Source: Cymbidium sinense
Lineage: Eukaryota > Streptophyta > Magnoliopsida > Asparagales > Orchidaceae
Assembly: GCA_021442155.1 (NCBI GenBank)
Contig: CM038222.1
Span: forward strand, 18,486,923-18,550,922
DNA: 64,000 nt
Direction: 5' to 3'
Shown: piece after piece, positions 33,378 to 45,210 of the stretch
How positions within the stretch are numbered: the stretch's first letter is position 1
Layout of the letters: every line of letters starts with the position of its first letter
Notes under the pieces: model-generated
Databases searched by the model: none
The model's input: the letters and a program-made list of their open reading frames with translations, nothing else
What the model was told of the DNA's origin: nothing
Made by a program: the position numbers and the translations under genes

Positions 33378-36300
33378 GGGTTTAGGTTTAGGTTTAGGTT
33401 TATTAGGTTTTAGGGTTTAGATATAATTTTTAATTTATTTAGTTACTTTATGTTTAGATTTAGGGTTTCAATTTTAGGGTTTAGGATTAGGGTTTAGGGT
33501 TTAAGGTTTAGGGTGTAGGGTTTATGGTTTAGGGTTTATGATTTTAAGGTTTATGTTTTTATGGTTTAGGGTTTAGGATTAAGGTTTAGGGTTTAGGGTT
33601 TGCTGAGTTTTTGTGGGATTAGAGTTTGGGGTTTTGGTCAGGTTTTGGGTCAGGTAGGTAGGGAGGTTATGGATTTGGATTAGGGTTATGAATTTTTTTT
33701 AAAAAAACAACAAATAAGTATCGACAGTTTAGGTTTATTTAGTTTATTTTTATTTATTTTAGTCCATTTTATTTTGTATTTTATTTATGTTTATTTTTAT
33801 TTTTATTTAGTTTAGTTTATTTTAGGTTTATTTATTTTAGTTTAGGTTTTTATTTTAGTTTATTTTATTGGTTTAAGTTTAGGTGTAGTTTTAGGTTTAT
33901 TTTTTTGTTGATTTTTATTTTTATTTTATTTTTAGGTTTTGGTTTTATTTTTTATTTTTATGTATTGATTTATGTTTTTATTTTAAGTTTTTAGGTTTTT
34001 ATTTTAGGTTTATTTTTAAGATTAATTTTCTAGTTTAGGTTTAGGTTTATTTTTAGTTTATTTTATTTTATTTAGTTTAGGTTTAGTTTTTTATTTATTT
34101 TATTTAGGTTTAGTTTATTTTATTTTGTTTATTTCATTATTATTTTAGGTTTAGGTTTATTTTTTATTTATTTGTATGTTTTATTTTAGGTTTATTTTAG
34201 GTTTATATTTTATTTAGTTTTATTTTATTTAATTTAGGTTTAATTTAATTTTATTTTATGTTTATTTTATTTTATTATCCCTTTTATCCCAGTTCATTTA
34301 GTTTAGGTTTTTATTTAAGTTAATTTTAATTTATCTTTCTTTTATATTTTATTTTCTTTAGGTTTAAGTTTTTTTATTTATTTTATTTTTAGGTTTTGTT
34401 TAATTTAGGTTTAGGTTTGTTTTTGGCCTAGGGTTTGAGGACTGTGGTCTAGGGTCAGTGCCCAGGGCCCAGCTTAGCCTAGAGCCCAGGGTAGGGCCCA
34501 GTGGCCTTGTGGTAGGGTCAGGATGTGGCCTAGGGCTTAGCCTAGGCCCAGGCCTGTGGTTTAGGCCCAAGGCTCACGCCTGGGTAGGTCAGTAAGGAGT
34601 AGGTTAGCACAAGTCTTAATTTAGTTTTAGGGTCAGGGACGCAGGCCTAATGCTTGGGGTCCTGGCTCAGCGTCATGATTCATTATTTTATTTAAAACTA
34701 ATTAAACCCAGTGGCCTAATCCATTTAGCCTAGTCAGGGGCCAGATCTTGGGTTTAGGGTCATGGTCAGGGCCCAGGGTAAGGCCTTTGCCTGCAGGCAT
34801 TTAGGGCATGCTTAGTTCAGGGTCTGGCTATTGTTAGTGGGCCTGCCTGGATCCGGTTATAGCCAACATGCTCAGTCAGGGTTTATAGTGGGTACAGGGT
34901 AGGGTTTAGAGCATTTAGGGTTATGTAACGATCAGGGTGGTGTCAGGGGGTGTGGTAGAGTTTAGAGATGGTATGGAGTCCAGGATAAGGGTTTAGGGTC
35001 AGGTTTAGGGTTTTGGGTTTAGGGTTTATGGTTTAGAGTTTTGGGTTTTGGGTTTATTAAAAAAAATTAAGTAAACCTCTATGTTTAGGTTTATTTAGTT
35101 TATTTAGTGTATTTAATTTAATATTTCTTTTTTATAGTTTATTTTATTTTATTTATTTTATTTTTTATATATTTTTTATTTTTATTCAGTTTAGTTTATT
35201 TATTTTAATTCTATTTATTTAAATTTAGATTTTTTTTTATTTTTGTTTATTTTTAGGTTTTAACTTAGGTTTATTTTTTAGTTGAGTTTTATTTTTATTT
35301 TATCTTTTAGGTTTAGGTTTTATTTTTTATTTTTAGGTTTACGTTTACATTTATATTTTATTTTGTTTAGGTTTAGGTTTTAGGTTTTTATTTTAGGTTT
35401 ATTTTTAGCTTTTATTTTTTAGTTTAAATTTAGGTTTCTTTTTAGTTCACTATTATTTTATTTAGTTTAGGTTTAGGTTTAGGTTTAACTTATTTTAGGT
35501 TTAGGTTATATTTATTTTAGTTTAGTTTATTTTAGTTTAGTTTTAGGTTTTTTTATTTTTTTATTTTATTTTAGGTTTATTATTAGTTTAGTTTAGGTTT
35601 TTTTTATTTATTTATTTTATTTTAGCTTATTTTTAGGTTTTTTATTTGGTTTTATTTTTAATTTATTTACATTTATTTTATTTTATTAAGGATTTTATTC
35701 ATAGGTTTATTTTATTTGTAATTTAGTTTAGGTTTTTTATTTTTTAGTTATTTTATTTTATTTTATTTTATTTTATTTTTAGGTTTAATTTGGAGTTTTA
35801 TTTTATCAGTTATATTAAGTTTAGTTTATTTTTAGGTTAGGCAGTTTTGTAGTATCTTCAGGTTTAGGTTTCAGTATTAGGGCCCAGTCTTGGCCCAGGC
35901 CTATCAGGATCAGGTTTAGTCAGTATCAGCAGTTTTAGGCCTGAGTGGTCAAGATTATCATTTTTTTTATTTTTAAAGGGTTTAGAAAGGGTTTAGTTTA
36001 GGTCATGCTCTGGTTTATTTTAGGTTTATTTAAAACCAAGCAACCCATAGTTTAGGTTTTAATTATTTAGCCAGTTAGAGGTAAAATCAGCTTGTGTTTG
36101 GGGCACTGGGTGGGGTATGGTTTTAGAGTTTAGGGTTTAGGCACAGTGTGGTATGAGAATGTTGTGGCTAGGTCAGTGGTTTATGGTCCAAATAGTTTCA
36201 TGGCTTAAAGTTTTTAGGGTGGGGAGGTATTTAGAGTTTTGGTGTGTAGATTTAGTTGTTGGTTTGAGGTTTATGATTTAGGGTTTATCTTTAATTAAGT

Positions 36301-39300
36301 AAACCTTTTATTAATTTATTTATTTTTGTTTAGTTTATTATTAATTTTATAGTTTAGTTTATTTATTTAGGTTTTTATTTTAGTTTTAATCTTTTAGTTT
36401 TTTATGAGTTTATTTTATCTAGGTTTAGTTTAGGGTTTAGGTTTATGGATTAGGGTTTATTTTTATTTTTATTTTAATTTTAATTTTAATTTTTTTAATT
36501 TTTAAATTTTGGTTTAGGGTAGATTTTAGTTTGGGTTTATTAGTATTAGGGTTTAGGTTTAGTAGCTTTAGGGTTAAGGGTTTTTAGTGTTTGGGGTTTT
36601 TATTTATTAATTTTAGTTTATTATTTTTTTAAAAGTTTAGGTTGAGGTTCAGGTTTTAGTTTAGGGTTATTTTAATTTAAGTAAACTGATAAGTTTACAA
36701 TATTTTAAGTTTTTTTTTAGGGTTTAGGGTTAGCTTAGGGTTTAGATCTTTTTCTAAAATTAAATATATTGGCATGTTTAAGTTTATTTAGTTTATTCAA
36801 TTTATTTTTTATTTATTTTAATTTATTTTATTTTTTTAATTTTATTTATGTTTATTATTTATTTTTTTGTTTAGTTTTATTTTATTTTTATTTAGCTTTA
36901 TTTTTTAGTTTTTTTAGGTTTAGATTTAGGTTTAGGTTTAGGTTTAATTTTTAGTTAAGTTTTATTTTAGTTTAGTAAATTTTAGTGTAGGTTTATGTTT
37001 TTTTTAGTTTATGGTTTAAGTTTTATTTTTTATTTATTTTTAGGTTTATTTTTTATATTTTATTTAGTTTTGATTTAGTTTTATTTTAGGTTCATTTTGG
37101 GTTTATTTTATTTTTTAAATTTAGTTTTATTTTATTTAGGTTTTATTTATTATCATTTTTTAGTTTAGTTTATGTTTATTATTTATTTTATTTTATCTTT
37201 TATTTTATTTTATTTTATTTAGGTTAGTTTAGGTGTCCATTTAATTTTATTTTTTTATTTTATTTAGGTATAGGTTTTTTTATTTTTTATATTTTAATAT
37301 TTTATTTAGTGGTAGGTTTAGGGTTGATCAGGATTTGGGGGTAGGGTTGGAGGTTTGTTGTAGGGTCAGTGTAGGGTTTAGTGGGTAGGGCTCAGGGTGT
37401 GGGGTTTGTAGGTCAGGTTTAGTGTTTAGGGTCAGGGTGGGTTTAGGATTTAGGGTTTAGATTTTGGTTTTGATTTTGGGTTTTAAAAAAAGAAAAAAAG
37501 TAAACTATATTTTTTAGTTAGTTTATTTAGTTTATTTTTTATTTATTTTAGTTTATTCTATTTACATTAGTTTATTTTATTTGTTATTTATGTTTATTTT
37601 TATTTTTATTTTAATTTAGTTCATCCATTTAGTATATTTATTTTGTTTAGGTTTTATTTTAGTTTATTTTAGGTTTAGGTTTAGGTTTATGTTTATTTTT
37701 AGTTTAGTTTATTTTATTTAATTTTAGGTTTAGGTTTTATTTTTTATTTTATTTTAGATTTAGATTTTTGTTTATTTTTAGGTTTAGGTTTTATTTGGTT
37801 TTTATCTTGAGGTTTTATTTTTAGTTAGGTTTATTTTATTTTTATTTTAGCTGAGGTTTAGATTTTATTTTTATTTAGTTTAGTTTAGGTTTAGTTTATT
37901 TATTTTTATTTTAGTTTAGTTTATTTTATTTTAGGTTTATTTTTAGGTTTAGGTTATTTTTTTTAGGTTTATCTTAGGTTTTAATTAGCTTTTATTTTAT
38001 TTTATTTTAAGTTAATTTTATTTTATTTTAGTTTATTTTATTTAGGTTTTTTTATTTATTTAGTTTAGTTTAAGTTTTACTTTTATTTTAGTTTAGTTTT
38101 TATTTTTTTATTTTATTTTATTTTTTAGGTTTAAGTTTTACTTTAGGTTTTTATTTTATTTTATCTTATTTTATTTTATTTTATTTAAGTTTATGTTTTA
38201 TTTATTTATATCATTTTTAAGTTTTATTTAGTTTTGTTTAGGATTTTATGTTTTAGTGCTTTGGCTCACGTTTGGGGCCTAGGGTTTGGGTTTTGGCCCA
38301 GGGTCTGGTTTGTGGCCCAGGGTTTAAGGAGGGGGGTTAGGGTGGCTAGTGGGTTTAGGGTTAGGTTTAGTGGAAGTGAGTCAGGGTCAGGTTAGTTAGA
38401 GTTTAGTGTTCAGATTAATTTAGTTATCTTTATTTTTTTATTATTTTTAAATTTAGTGAACGGGTAGGTTTAGGTTTATTTAGTTAATTTTTTTATTTTA
38501 GTTTATTTTATTTTTTTATTTTGATTTAGGCATATTTTTTATTTTTATTTCATTTAGTTTATTTATGTTATGTAGATTTATTTTAGTTTAGGTTTTTTAT
38601 TTTAGTTTTTTTTTTGTTTAGGTTTTGGTTTATGTTTATTTTTTAGTTTAGTTTTATTTTTATTTTATTTTTTAGGTTTCAATTTTATTTTTTATTTTAG
38701 GTTTAGGACGTTTTATTTTATTTTTTTTATGTGGTTTTAGGTTTTATTTTATTTTATTTTTAGCTTGTTTTTTTAGTTTATGTTGAGGTTTATATTTTTA
38801 TTTATTTTATTTATTGGGTTTAGTTTAGTTCATTTAGGTTTAGGTTTAGGTTTTATTTAATTTAGTTTAGGTTTAGGTTTATTTTATTTTGTTTATTATA
38901 TTTTTTTTATTTTAGGTTTAGTTTTTATATTTAGTTTAGGGTTTGATTATTATTTTTTTTTATTTTTTGATTTTATTTTTAGGTTTAATTTTCACGTTTA
39001 TGTTTTTATTCAGTTTTTATTTTATTTTAGGTTTATTATATATTTATTTTATGTTTAGTTTTTATTTTATTTAAGTTTCTTATTCTTTGGTTTATATTAC
39101 TTTTTGGTTTAGTTTACATTTTTATTTTATTTCTTTAGTTTATTTTTTAATTTTACTTTATTTTATATTTTTTTAGGTTTATGTTTTATTTAGGTTTTAT
39201 TTTATTTATTTATTTTTAGGTTATATATTTTATTTATTTTATTTTTAGGATTAGGGTTTAGGAAAGTTTAGTATAGGTTAGTTTTTTTTATGGTGGTTTT

Positions 39301-39540
39301 GGTTTTTAGTTTAGGTTTGGAGTTAGAGGTTTTAGGTTTAGGAGGAGTTTGGTTTATTAGGTTTGGTTAGTTAGGTTTTTTTTTAGTTAGGTTTTGGTGG
39401 TTTAGTTTGGGTCATGGGTTTGGGTAGGGAGTTTTATAAGGTTTAGTTTATAAGAGTTTGTGGTGGGTTTAGGTTATATGATTTAGGGTTGAAAGGTTTA
39501 GAGTTTAGGGTTAGTTTGATGGTTTAGGGTTTAGGGTAGA
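33378..39540 (+). repeat. Long telomere-like region with boxes and GC islands
   Basis: TTTAGGG patch (33378-33680) beside GR-RBP fragment 8, then alternating T-rich tracts and G-rich patches. Boxes lie at 33699-33726 (weak), 34691-34712, 35059-35081, 36031-36050, 36291-36310, 36671-36693, 36754-36780 (weak), 37484-37510 and 38447-38466. GC islands of GGCCTAGGG/GCCCAGGG units occupy ~34430-34980 and 35860-36000, with a weak one at 38260-38400. A G-rich patch (39250-39540) precedes the next gypsy fragment. No gene is seen. Confidence 0.8.
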
Positions 39541-39814
39541 ACTGTTCACAAGCTCATGATTCCAAGAAGACATTGTAGTCAACCCACGAAAAGTTCTACC
39601 TGGGGGTAGCACCTGTGATAATGGTAAGCTAGTAATTAGTGAGGAGATAGCCTCCTAGGGATGCTCCACCCATGGATATGCTTATGGGACCAATGCAGAG
39701 TTGACAATATCCTAGCTCTTAAAATGTTTCCCCAAGTTAAGCATATATGATGCCCTTGTCTTATCCAAAGAGATGAGGGAATCTCTAATCAAGGCCTTAC
39801 TTGATCAAGAGATA

Positions 39815-40030
39815 TGTTTAGCTTAGTTGACCGCTACTAAAGAGGAGGCATGCCACTCAAAGGACATCTTAGGAGTTACATTCAGTAATGAAAACTTACT
39901 CTTAGGGATGATCGGGCACAATTGCCTCTTTACATTGTAGTGGATGTTGGCAGATACAGGCTATCTAGAGTTCTAGTTGACCCAGATGTATCTGTAAACA
40001 TTATGAGTGTAAGAACCCTTGCCTAATTGA
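39815..40030 (+). pseudogene. Gypsy aspartic protease fragment, first copy
   Basis: The plus strand reads SKDILGVTF-N-NLLLGMIGHNCL (~39875-39935), then in another frame LPLYIVVDVGRYRLSRVLVDPDVSVNIMSVRTLA (~39920-40022). This is the retropepsin region of Tat elements; the active-site triad, usually D-T/S-G or D-G-G, here reads D-P-D. A frameshift and a stop inactivate it. Confidence 0.65.
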
Positions 40031-40367
40031 GGATCGATTTCTCCAAACTCCAAAAAAAATTTTAATGTTTAGATGATTCAATGAACAAGGTGAGAGGGCC
40101 TTGATTATTTTGGATGTATTCCTGGGTGGGCACCAGAACATAGTTACTTTTGAGATAATCGAGTATAACATTGAGGTATGGTGTACTATCTCGAAAGGCA
40201 GAGACATCATCCTATAATGGACCTAATTATGTAATAAGGATTCCTAAGGCATGATGGGTCTACAAATGTACTAGAGATTTTTTGCCTACTTTATATGGAT
40301 GAATAAATTAGGGTTTATACTAAACCAGGTTCTTAAGCTCCCTATGGAGGCAAGCCTCCATAGTTAA

Positions 40368-40760
40368 TTGCATCTTAGATTCTTTTCAAATCATGCTAAC
40401 TCATGTGATAAGGTGTGCTATGAAACTTCAGATGACCCAAATAAGCTTGAAGTCAAACATGCACCGCAAGAGTTTGAAGAAGAAATCAGATCAACCATCT
40501 ACGAACTCAAAGAAATCAACTTAGGAATAAAAGAAGATCCACACCTGACATATATTAGTTCCTTGTTCAATGGAGAAGAAACCATGACTTAGTTATGCTA
40601 TTGAATGAGTTTAAGGACTACTTTGCTTATAGTTATGAAGAAATACTCATTTTATCTCTTGAAGCAGCAATCCACAAACTAGCAATAAATCATAATGCTA
40701 ACCCTATCGAGCAAGCCCCTAGATACATGTGATTAGACATTGAACAGCATGCCATTTTTG
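40368..40760 (+). pseudogene. Gypsy RT N-terminal region
   Basis: An open 74-codon stretch (40368-40592) that begins with RFFSNHANSCDKVCYET, also seen in block 1 (21118-21175), and ends near the LLNEFKDYFA equivalent (~40600-40630, now in another frame). Closely matches the RT N-terminal region of block 1. Confidence 0.7.
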
Positions 40761-41120
40761 AAATCAAGAAACTTAATCGATGTTGGATTTATTAAGGAAG
40801 AAAAATATCCCACCTGGTTGGCCAATGTCATTCCGGTTAAGAAAAAGAATGGCCAAATTAGCATATATGTCAATTTTAGGGATTTAAATAAGGCATATCC
40901 TAAGGATAAATTTTCACTTCATATACTAGAGTTAATGGTGGGCATTGTCTCATCTCATGTAGTATTCTCTTTCATGGATGGATCATTTGTCTACAACCAA
41001 ATTAAGATGGCCCCGAGGATGGAAAAAATACTACTTTTTGAACCCCGATCAGAATTTATTATTATAAGGTCATGCATTTTGGCCCTTAAAATGTCGGTGC
41101 TACATGCTAGCAGGCCATGA
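40740..41120 (+). pseudogene. Gypsy reverse transcriptase fingers/palm
   Basis: Open for 126 codons, the longest clean pol stretch in the window. Motifs: GFIKEEKYPTWLANVIPVKKKNG (residues ~21-43), VNFRDLNKAYPKD (~47-59), VFSFMDGSFVYNQIKMAP (~75-92). A frameshift just after QIKMAPR breaks the frame; the catalytic YVDD follows downstream in another frame at 41162-41173. This copy is less decayed than the block 1 RT. Confidence 0.87.
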
Positions 41121-41149
41121 CTCGGATCTTCAACAAACTCATTCATCAT

Positions 41150-41506
41150 CAAGTTGAATGTTATGTTGATGATTTTGTAGTCAAAAGTAAAGAAAAGGAA
41201 TACCATTTCTTTGACTTGAGAGTAGTTTTTATATGGTTAAGATAATTTAACCTTAAAATGAATCCTCTAAAGTGTGCATTTAAAGTAGCTTCAGGGATAT
41301 TCATTGGGTTTGTTGTCCGACGCCATGGGATAGAAATCGATTTAGAGAAGATCAAGGCTATCTTAGAAATTCCACCCCATAAAAGTTTAACCCAACTCAT
41401 ATCATTTCAAGGGTGGTTAGTGTATCTAAGGTGTTTCATTTCCAACCTCTCAAGAAGATGCCAGATATTCTCAGCACTTGTCAAAAAGGATGCTAAGTTC
41501 AAGTAG
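41150..41506 (+). pseudogene. Gypsy RT catalytic box and thumb
   Basis: ECYVDDFVVKSKEKE spans the catalytic Asp pair (YVDD codons 41162-41173). After a frame break an 82-codon stretch (41258-41506) holds MNPLKCAFKVASG, FIGFVVRRHGIEIDLEKIKA and LVYLRCFISNLSRR, the thumb/connection of plant gypsy RT. It ends at KKDAKFK, just before the RNase H start. Confidence 0.87.
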
Positions 41507-41634
41507 GATGATAAGTGCCAACATACTTTTGAAGACATCAAGCACTACCTAATGACACCACAAGTTCTAGCAGCCCTTATCCTGAGCAAACCATTGATAT
41601 TATTACTGTTGCATTAGATGACTCCCTAGGATAT
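41507..41634 (+). pseudogene. Gypsy RNase H start, truncated
   Basis: Short continuation equivalent to block 1 22222-22340 (HKF/FEDIKHYLM-like start and an LDDSLG-type ending). It is cut off at ~41634, where the second protease copy begins. Confidence 0.55.
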
Positions 41635-42220
41635 ACTTAGCTCAGCTGACCACTATGAAAGCGGAGGCATGTCAGTTGAAGGACATCTTAGGAGTTACAT
41701 TCAGCGATGTAGACTTACTCCTAGGGATGACCGAGCACAACTGCCTCTTTACATTAGAGTGGATGTTTGCAAATACAGGTTATCCAGAGTTTTAGTTGAC
41801 CCAAGCATATCAGTCAATATTATAAGTCTAAGATCCCTTGCCTACTTAAGGAACGACATCTCCAAACTTTGAAAAGAAAGGATGATGTTAAGAGGATTCA
41901 ATGAACAAGGTGAGAGGGTCTTGTCGTCTTTATTTTGGATGCAGGGGTGGGGGGACACCATGGAGATCGTAAGGGGATACTTTTTGAGGTGATCAGGTAT
42001 AAGATTGAGGTATGATGTACTATCTCAAAAGATAGAGACATCACCCTAAATTAGAGCTAATCACATAATAAGGACTCCTTAAGCTTGATGGGTCTTGAAT
42101 GTACTAGAGATTTCTCCCCTACTTTACATGGATGAATAAAGTAGGGTTTATATTAAACTAGGTTCTTAAGTTCCCTATTGAGGCAAGCCTCTATAGTTAA
42201 TTACATCTTAGGAAATGAAA
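41635..42220 (+). pseudogene. Gypsy protease region, second copy
   Basis: Direct repeat of 39815-40380. A 67-codon open stretch (41669-41872) reads RDDRAQLPLYIRVDVCKYR and VDPSISVNIISLRSLAYLR; the Asp of the active site is kept but the following residues are P-S. It then continues through the same downstream phrases as the first copy up to CATCTTAG (~42212), where similarity ends. Confidence 0.7.
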
Positions 42221-44600
42221 TTTCCTAAGAATACTTTCGGTTAAAGTAGACAATTATCATCTCCAAAGATTTAAAGGTTAGACTATCAAAAGATTGGTTG
42301 TATTTGGAAAATCAATTGAGAGAGTTCAAGGAGAAGACTTTTATTTGGAATCCAAATAAAATAAGTAGGAAATTCTTATGATACTAGGAAGCCTAATAAA
42401 CATTCCAACCTATCCTATGGTTGGGCTTTATAATTTTGAAGTTAAGGATATTTATATATTTTGAGTTGAAATTTAAATAGATTACTAGGGCTTATGATCC
42501 ACCAAAATAAGGTTTTGAGAATTCCTAAGAGGTGAGGATTTATGCTCATACCCCAAAAGAAATAGTTACCTCAGATCCTAAATCTAAGGAGCTTTAGTAT
42601 GAGCTAAAGCACGACCTAAATCTAAGCGACAGATGGACATAAGGGTTTACCTCCATAAGTGAGAATAAATTGCTCGACTTATGGACTTATAACCTCCTAG
42701 AGTAGCCTCCTGCTAACTCCTCCTATAATTTTAAGACCATGTATTTCAGTCTTATGAATTGGAAGATAGCTAGGGTAGTAATTTAATTATAAAGAGACTA
42801 AAGTCTTAAACACACTCCCAAAGAGACCAGAGCATGAGTGGTTTGAGAATATGACTTAATCTATAGATGCTAAATATTTTCAAATTTTATTTCATTGTAG
42901 AAACATCATTTTAACAAAGGCTTTAGGATTTCTTATGCTTAAATGCATGATGAAATTGGTTATATGTCAAATCAACTAGAAGAAGTCATTCTCCACCTCA
43001 TGGGATACCCTCATAGGTCAAGCATTCCCTTATCGTGCAAGGATGGATATCCTTCATGTTCAAGAAAGAAAGAATATGCATGCATGATGTGAAACATACA
43101 ACCATACAACAAATGGGTTGCTAAAACTTTGAATTATATTATTTATGTCTTAAGATTTATGATGAGGTTATGAGCAGTTTAAAATTTAGTTATGAGTGAT
43201 TAGTTGGGTAGAAAAGCTATTTTTATCCTAAGAGCCTAATCGTATCCAAGCCACACATTAAAGCATCAATCATTTAAGAAACTATGAAAAGCATGTCATC
43301 CTAATACACAATGTAAACATAACATCAAATAATTATATAAACTATCATAAAAGAATAAAAGGTCGGTGCAGTCGGGCACCTCCGTGCAACCCGAAGAGAG
43401 CAAAGATGGGTCCTCTACTGTTATACAACTTGGAATATGAAAAACTAATTATAATTATATTAAATGTTATGGGGGTCTTCTTTCTTCATATCTTCATTTA
43501 TGATTTGGTTCCTTCTTTGATTTGGATGGTGCTTGGTTCAAAGGAATCATAAAGCACCCTAAGACAAAGCCTTCTGGCCACTGCTCATGCTAATCCCCCA
43601 TGACACTAATCCTAATTCCTATCACAAAACTTACATTTCTATGGGAAAACAAAATCTAACTACACCTGCAATAGATGTTTGCTAAATATACATATAATCC
43701 CAAGCAATTGTATTTATAATTTGGACTTAGTACCCTACATATGGGTAACTAAGCCCACCTGTCATAACTTTAATTTTGCTTAAGGATTTAAGCAACCTAT
43801 AAAAAGAGCATTCACATTTATTTTTAAGCATCCCTTAAGCATAATCCCTTGTAGAAAACATGATTAGGCAAATATTGACCTATCATCCAGTCTACAAAGC
43901 ATACACCCTAACATCCAATCTAAAATAATGCATCATAAAAAAATCATATATCACATCATACACCATCCTCACTTAGAGCTAGAAGTGGTGACTTAATTCT
44001 AATGTGTGTATTAAGGCTTGTGTGTTAAGTCTTGTTAGGCATTGGTGTTGTATTTTCTATGTGTAGAAGGATTCAATTTAACATGAAAGATTGATTTCAC
44101 TTGAAGTAGTTTAATTTAAGTGAGAATTTTAAATTGTGTTTTCTTTTGCTTCATTTGATTACACTTAGCAACTAAGTGTTATAAAGAGAGGAAATGAGGA
44201 TTGTCCTCTTTCATGCCTACCTTAAGTCACTTTCTAAAGTATATTAATTTGATTTAGTTCTCTTTAGTGAATGGCTTATTAAATGATTTAGTTAATCCCA
44301 TGTTTAGGTTCACTTTAAATAATCCTATTCAAAATGAAAGGCATCATAAGATTATTTTAATTGAATTACTACCACATGACTTATATTAAATAATTCCTTT
44401 CCATCACATGTAACTTGCATATGATTTAATCATAAGTATATCTGTACATGCAACATATTTTAGCACACTTAAATGATGAATGTATGTGTATGTTTAGAAT
44501 TTATATTTTATTTGTTTGAATTATTTAAACATATTAATTTAAAACTTTATCCAAATTCATATACAAAAAGGACATAAGAATGAAATGAAATAGGCATATG
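42221..44600. other. Unidentified AT-rich DNA
   Basis: No coding frame, repeat family or RNA gene is recognised. Composition is ordinary AT-rich plant intergenic. A locally G/C-richer patch (43360-43420) is present. It may be flanking DNA or LTR of the neighbouring gypsy copies. Confidence 0.5.
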
Positions 44601-44609
44601 CCATTGTTA

Positions 44610-45210
44610 AACCAGGGAAGTGAGGTAATCAAATGACCTCTTTGGAGCTAGCTAAAGCCTCAGTATTGGGATGTGTCTATATACCCATTTGCATTAAAAT
44701 ATATGTAAATTCATATACATGAACATAGGAAGTAAGTTCCAAATCATATGGCCAATTAATTCAACCACTCAGTCAATTATGAATGCATGCAATTTTAATG
44801 TAAAATGGGATTTTGATTCACTAATCAGATATGCATATACATGTACAATGATATAGGAAAGTATGTGTTGTTACTAAACCAAGTGTGGTAATCAAATAAC
44901 CTCCTTGGGGCTAACTAAAGCCTTGTATTCTGGGGATGTCCAAAGTATATACTTGCTTTTCTTAGACGTGCATGGATGAATACATAAATGAGGGAAAGAA
45001 AACCATTCAAAGATTGTATATTTTTTTATTGAATCATTTATATATATGAATTAAAGTTCAATCCAAATTCTATTGTTGAAATACATAAGAATGAAATCAA
45101 ATGGGTACGTGCTATTATTAAACCAGGGAAGTGAGGTAATCAAATGACCTCCTTGGGGCTAGCTAAAGCCTCATGTTCTTGGGATGACCAGCATATATAC
45201 CCATTACCAT
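44610..45210. repeat. Three ~250-bp direct repeats
   Basis: A phrase of about 55 bases beginning near AAACCAGGGAAGTGAGG and including GGGGCTAGCTAAAGCCTC recurs at 44613, 44875 and 45119, spaced ~262 and ~244 bp. Each copy is followed by a GGGATG and TATATAC phrase. One copy, at 17544, forms the left end of block 1. Confidence 0.8.

Larger units (their letters stand above)
39541..42220 (+). mobile_element. Broken Tat/Ogre-type gypsy copy with repeated protease region
   Basis: An abrupt switch from TTTAGGG DNA at ~39541 to gypsy sequence. It carries protease, RT N-terminus, RT core and thumb on the plus strand, then returns to protease sequence at 41635. The repeated part, 39815-40380 versus 41635-42215, is a direct duplication 1.82 kb apart. 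No LTR or gag was recognised. Confidence 0.75.
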
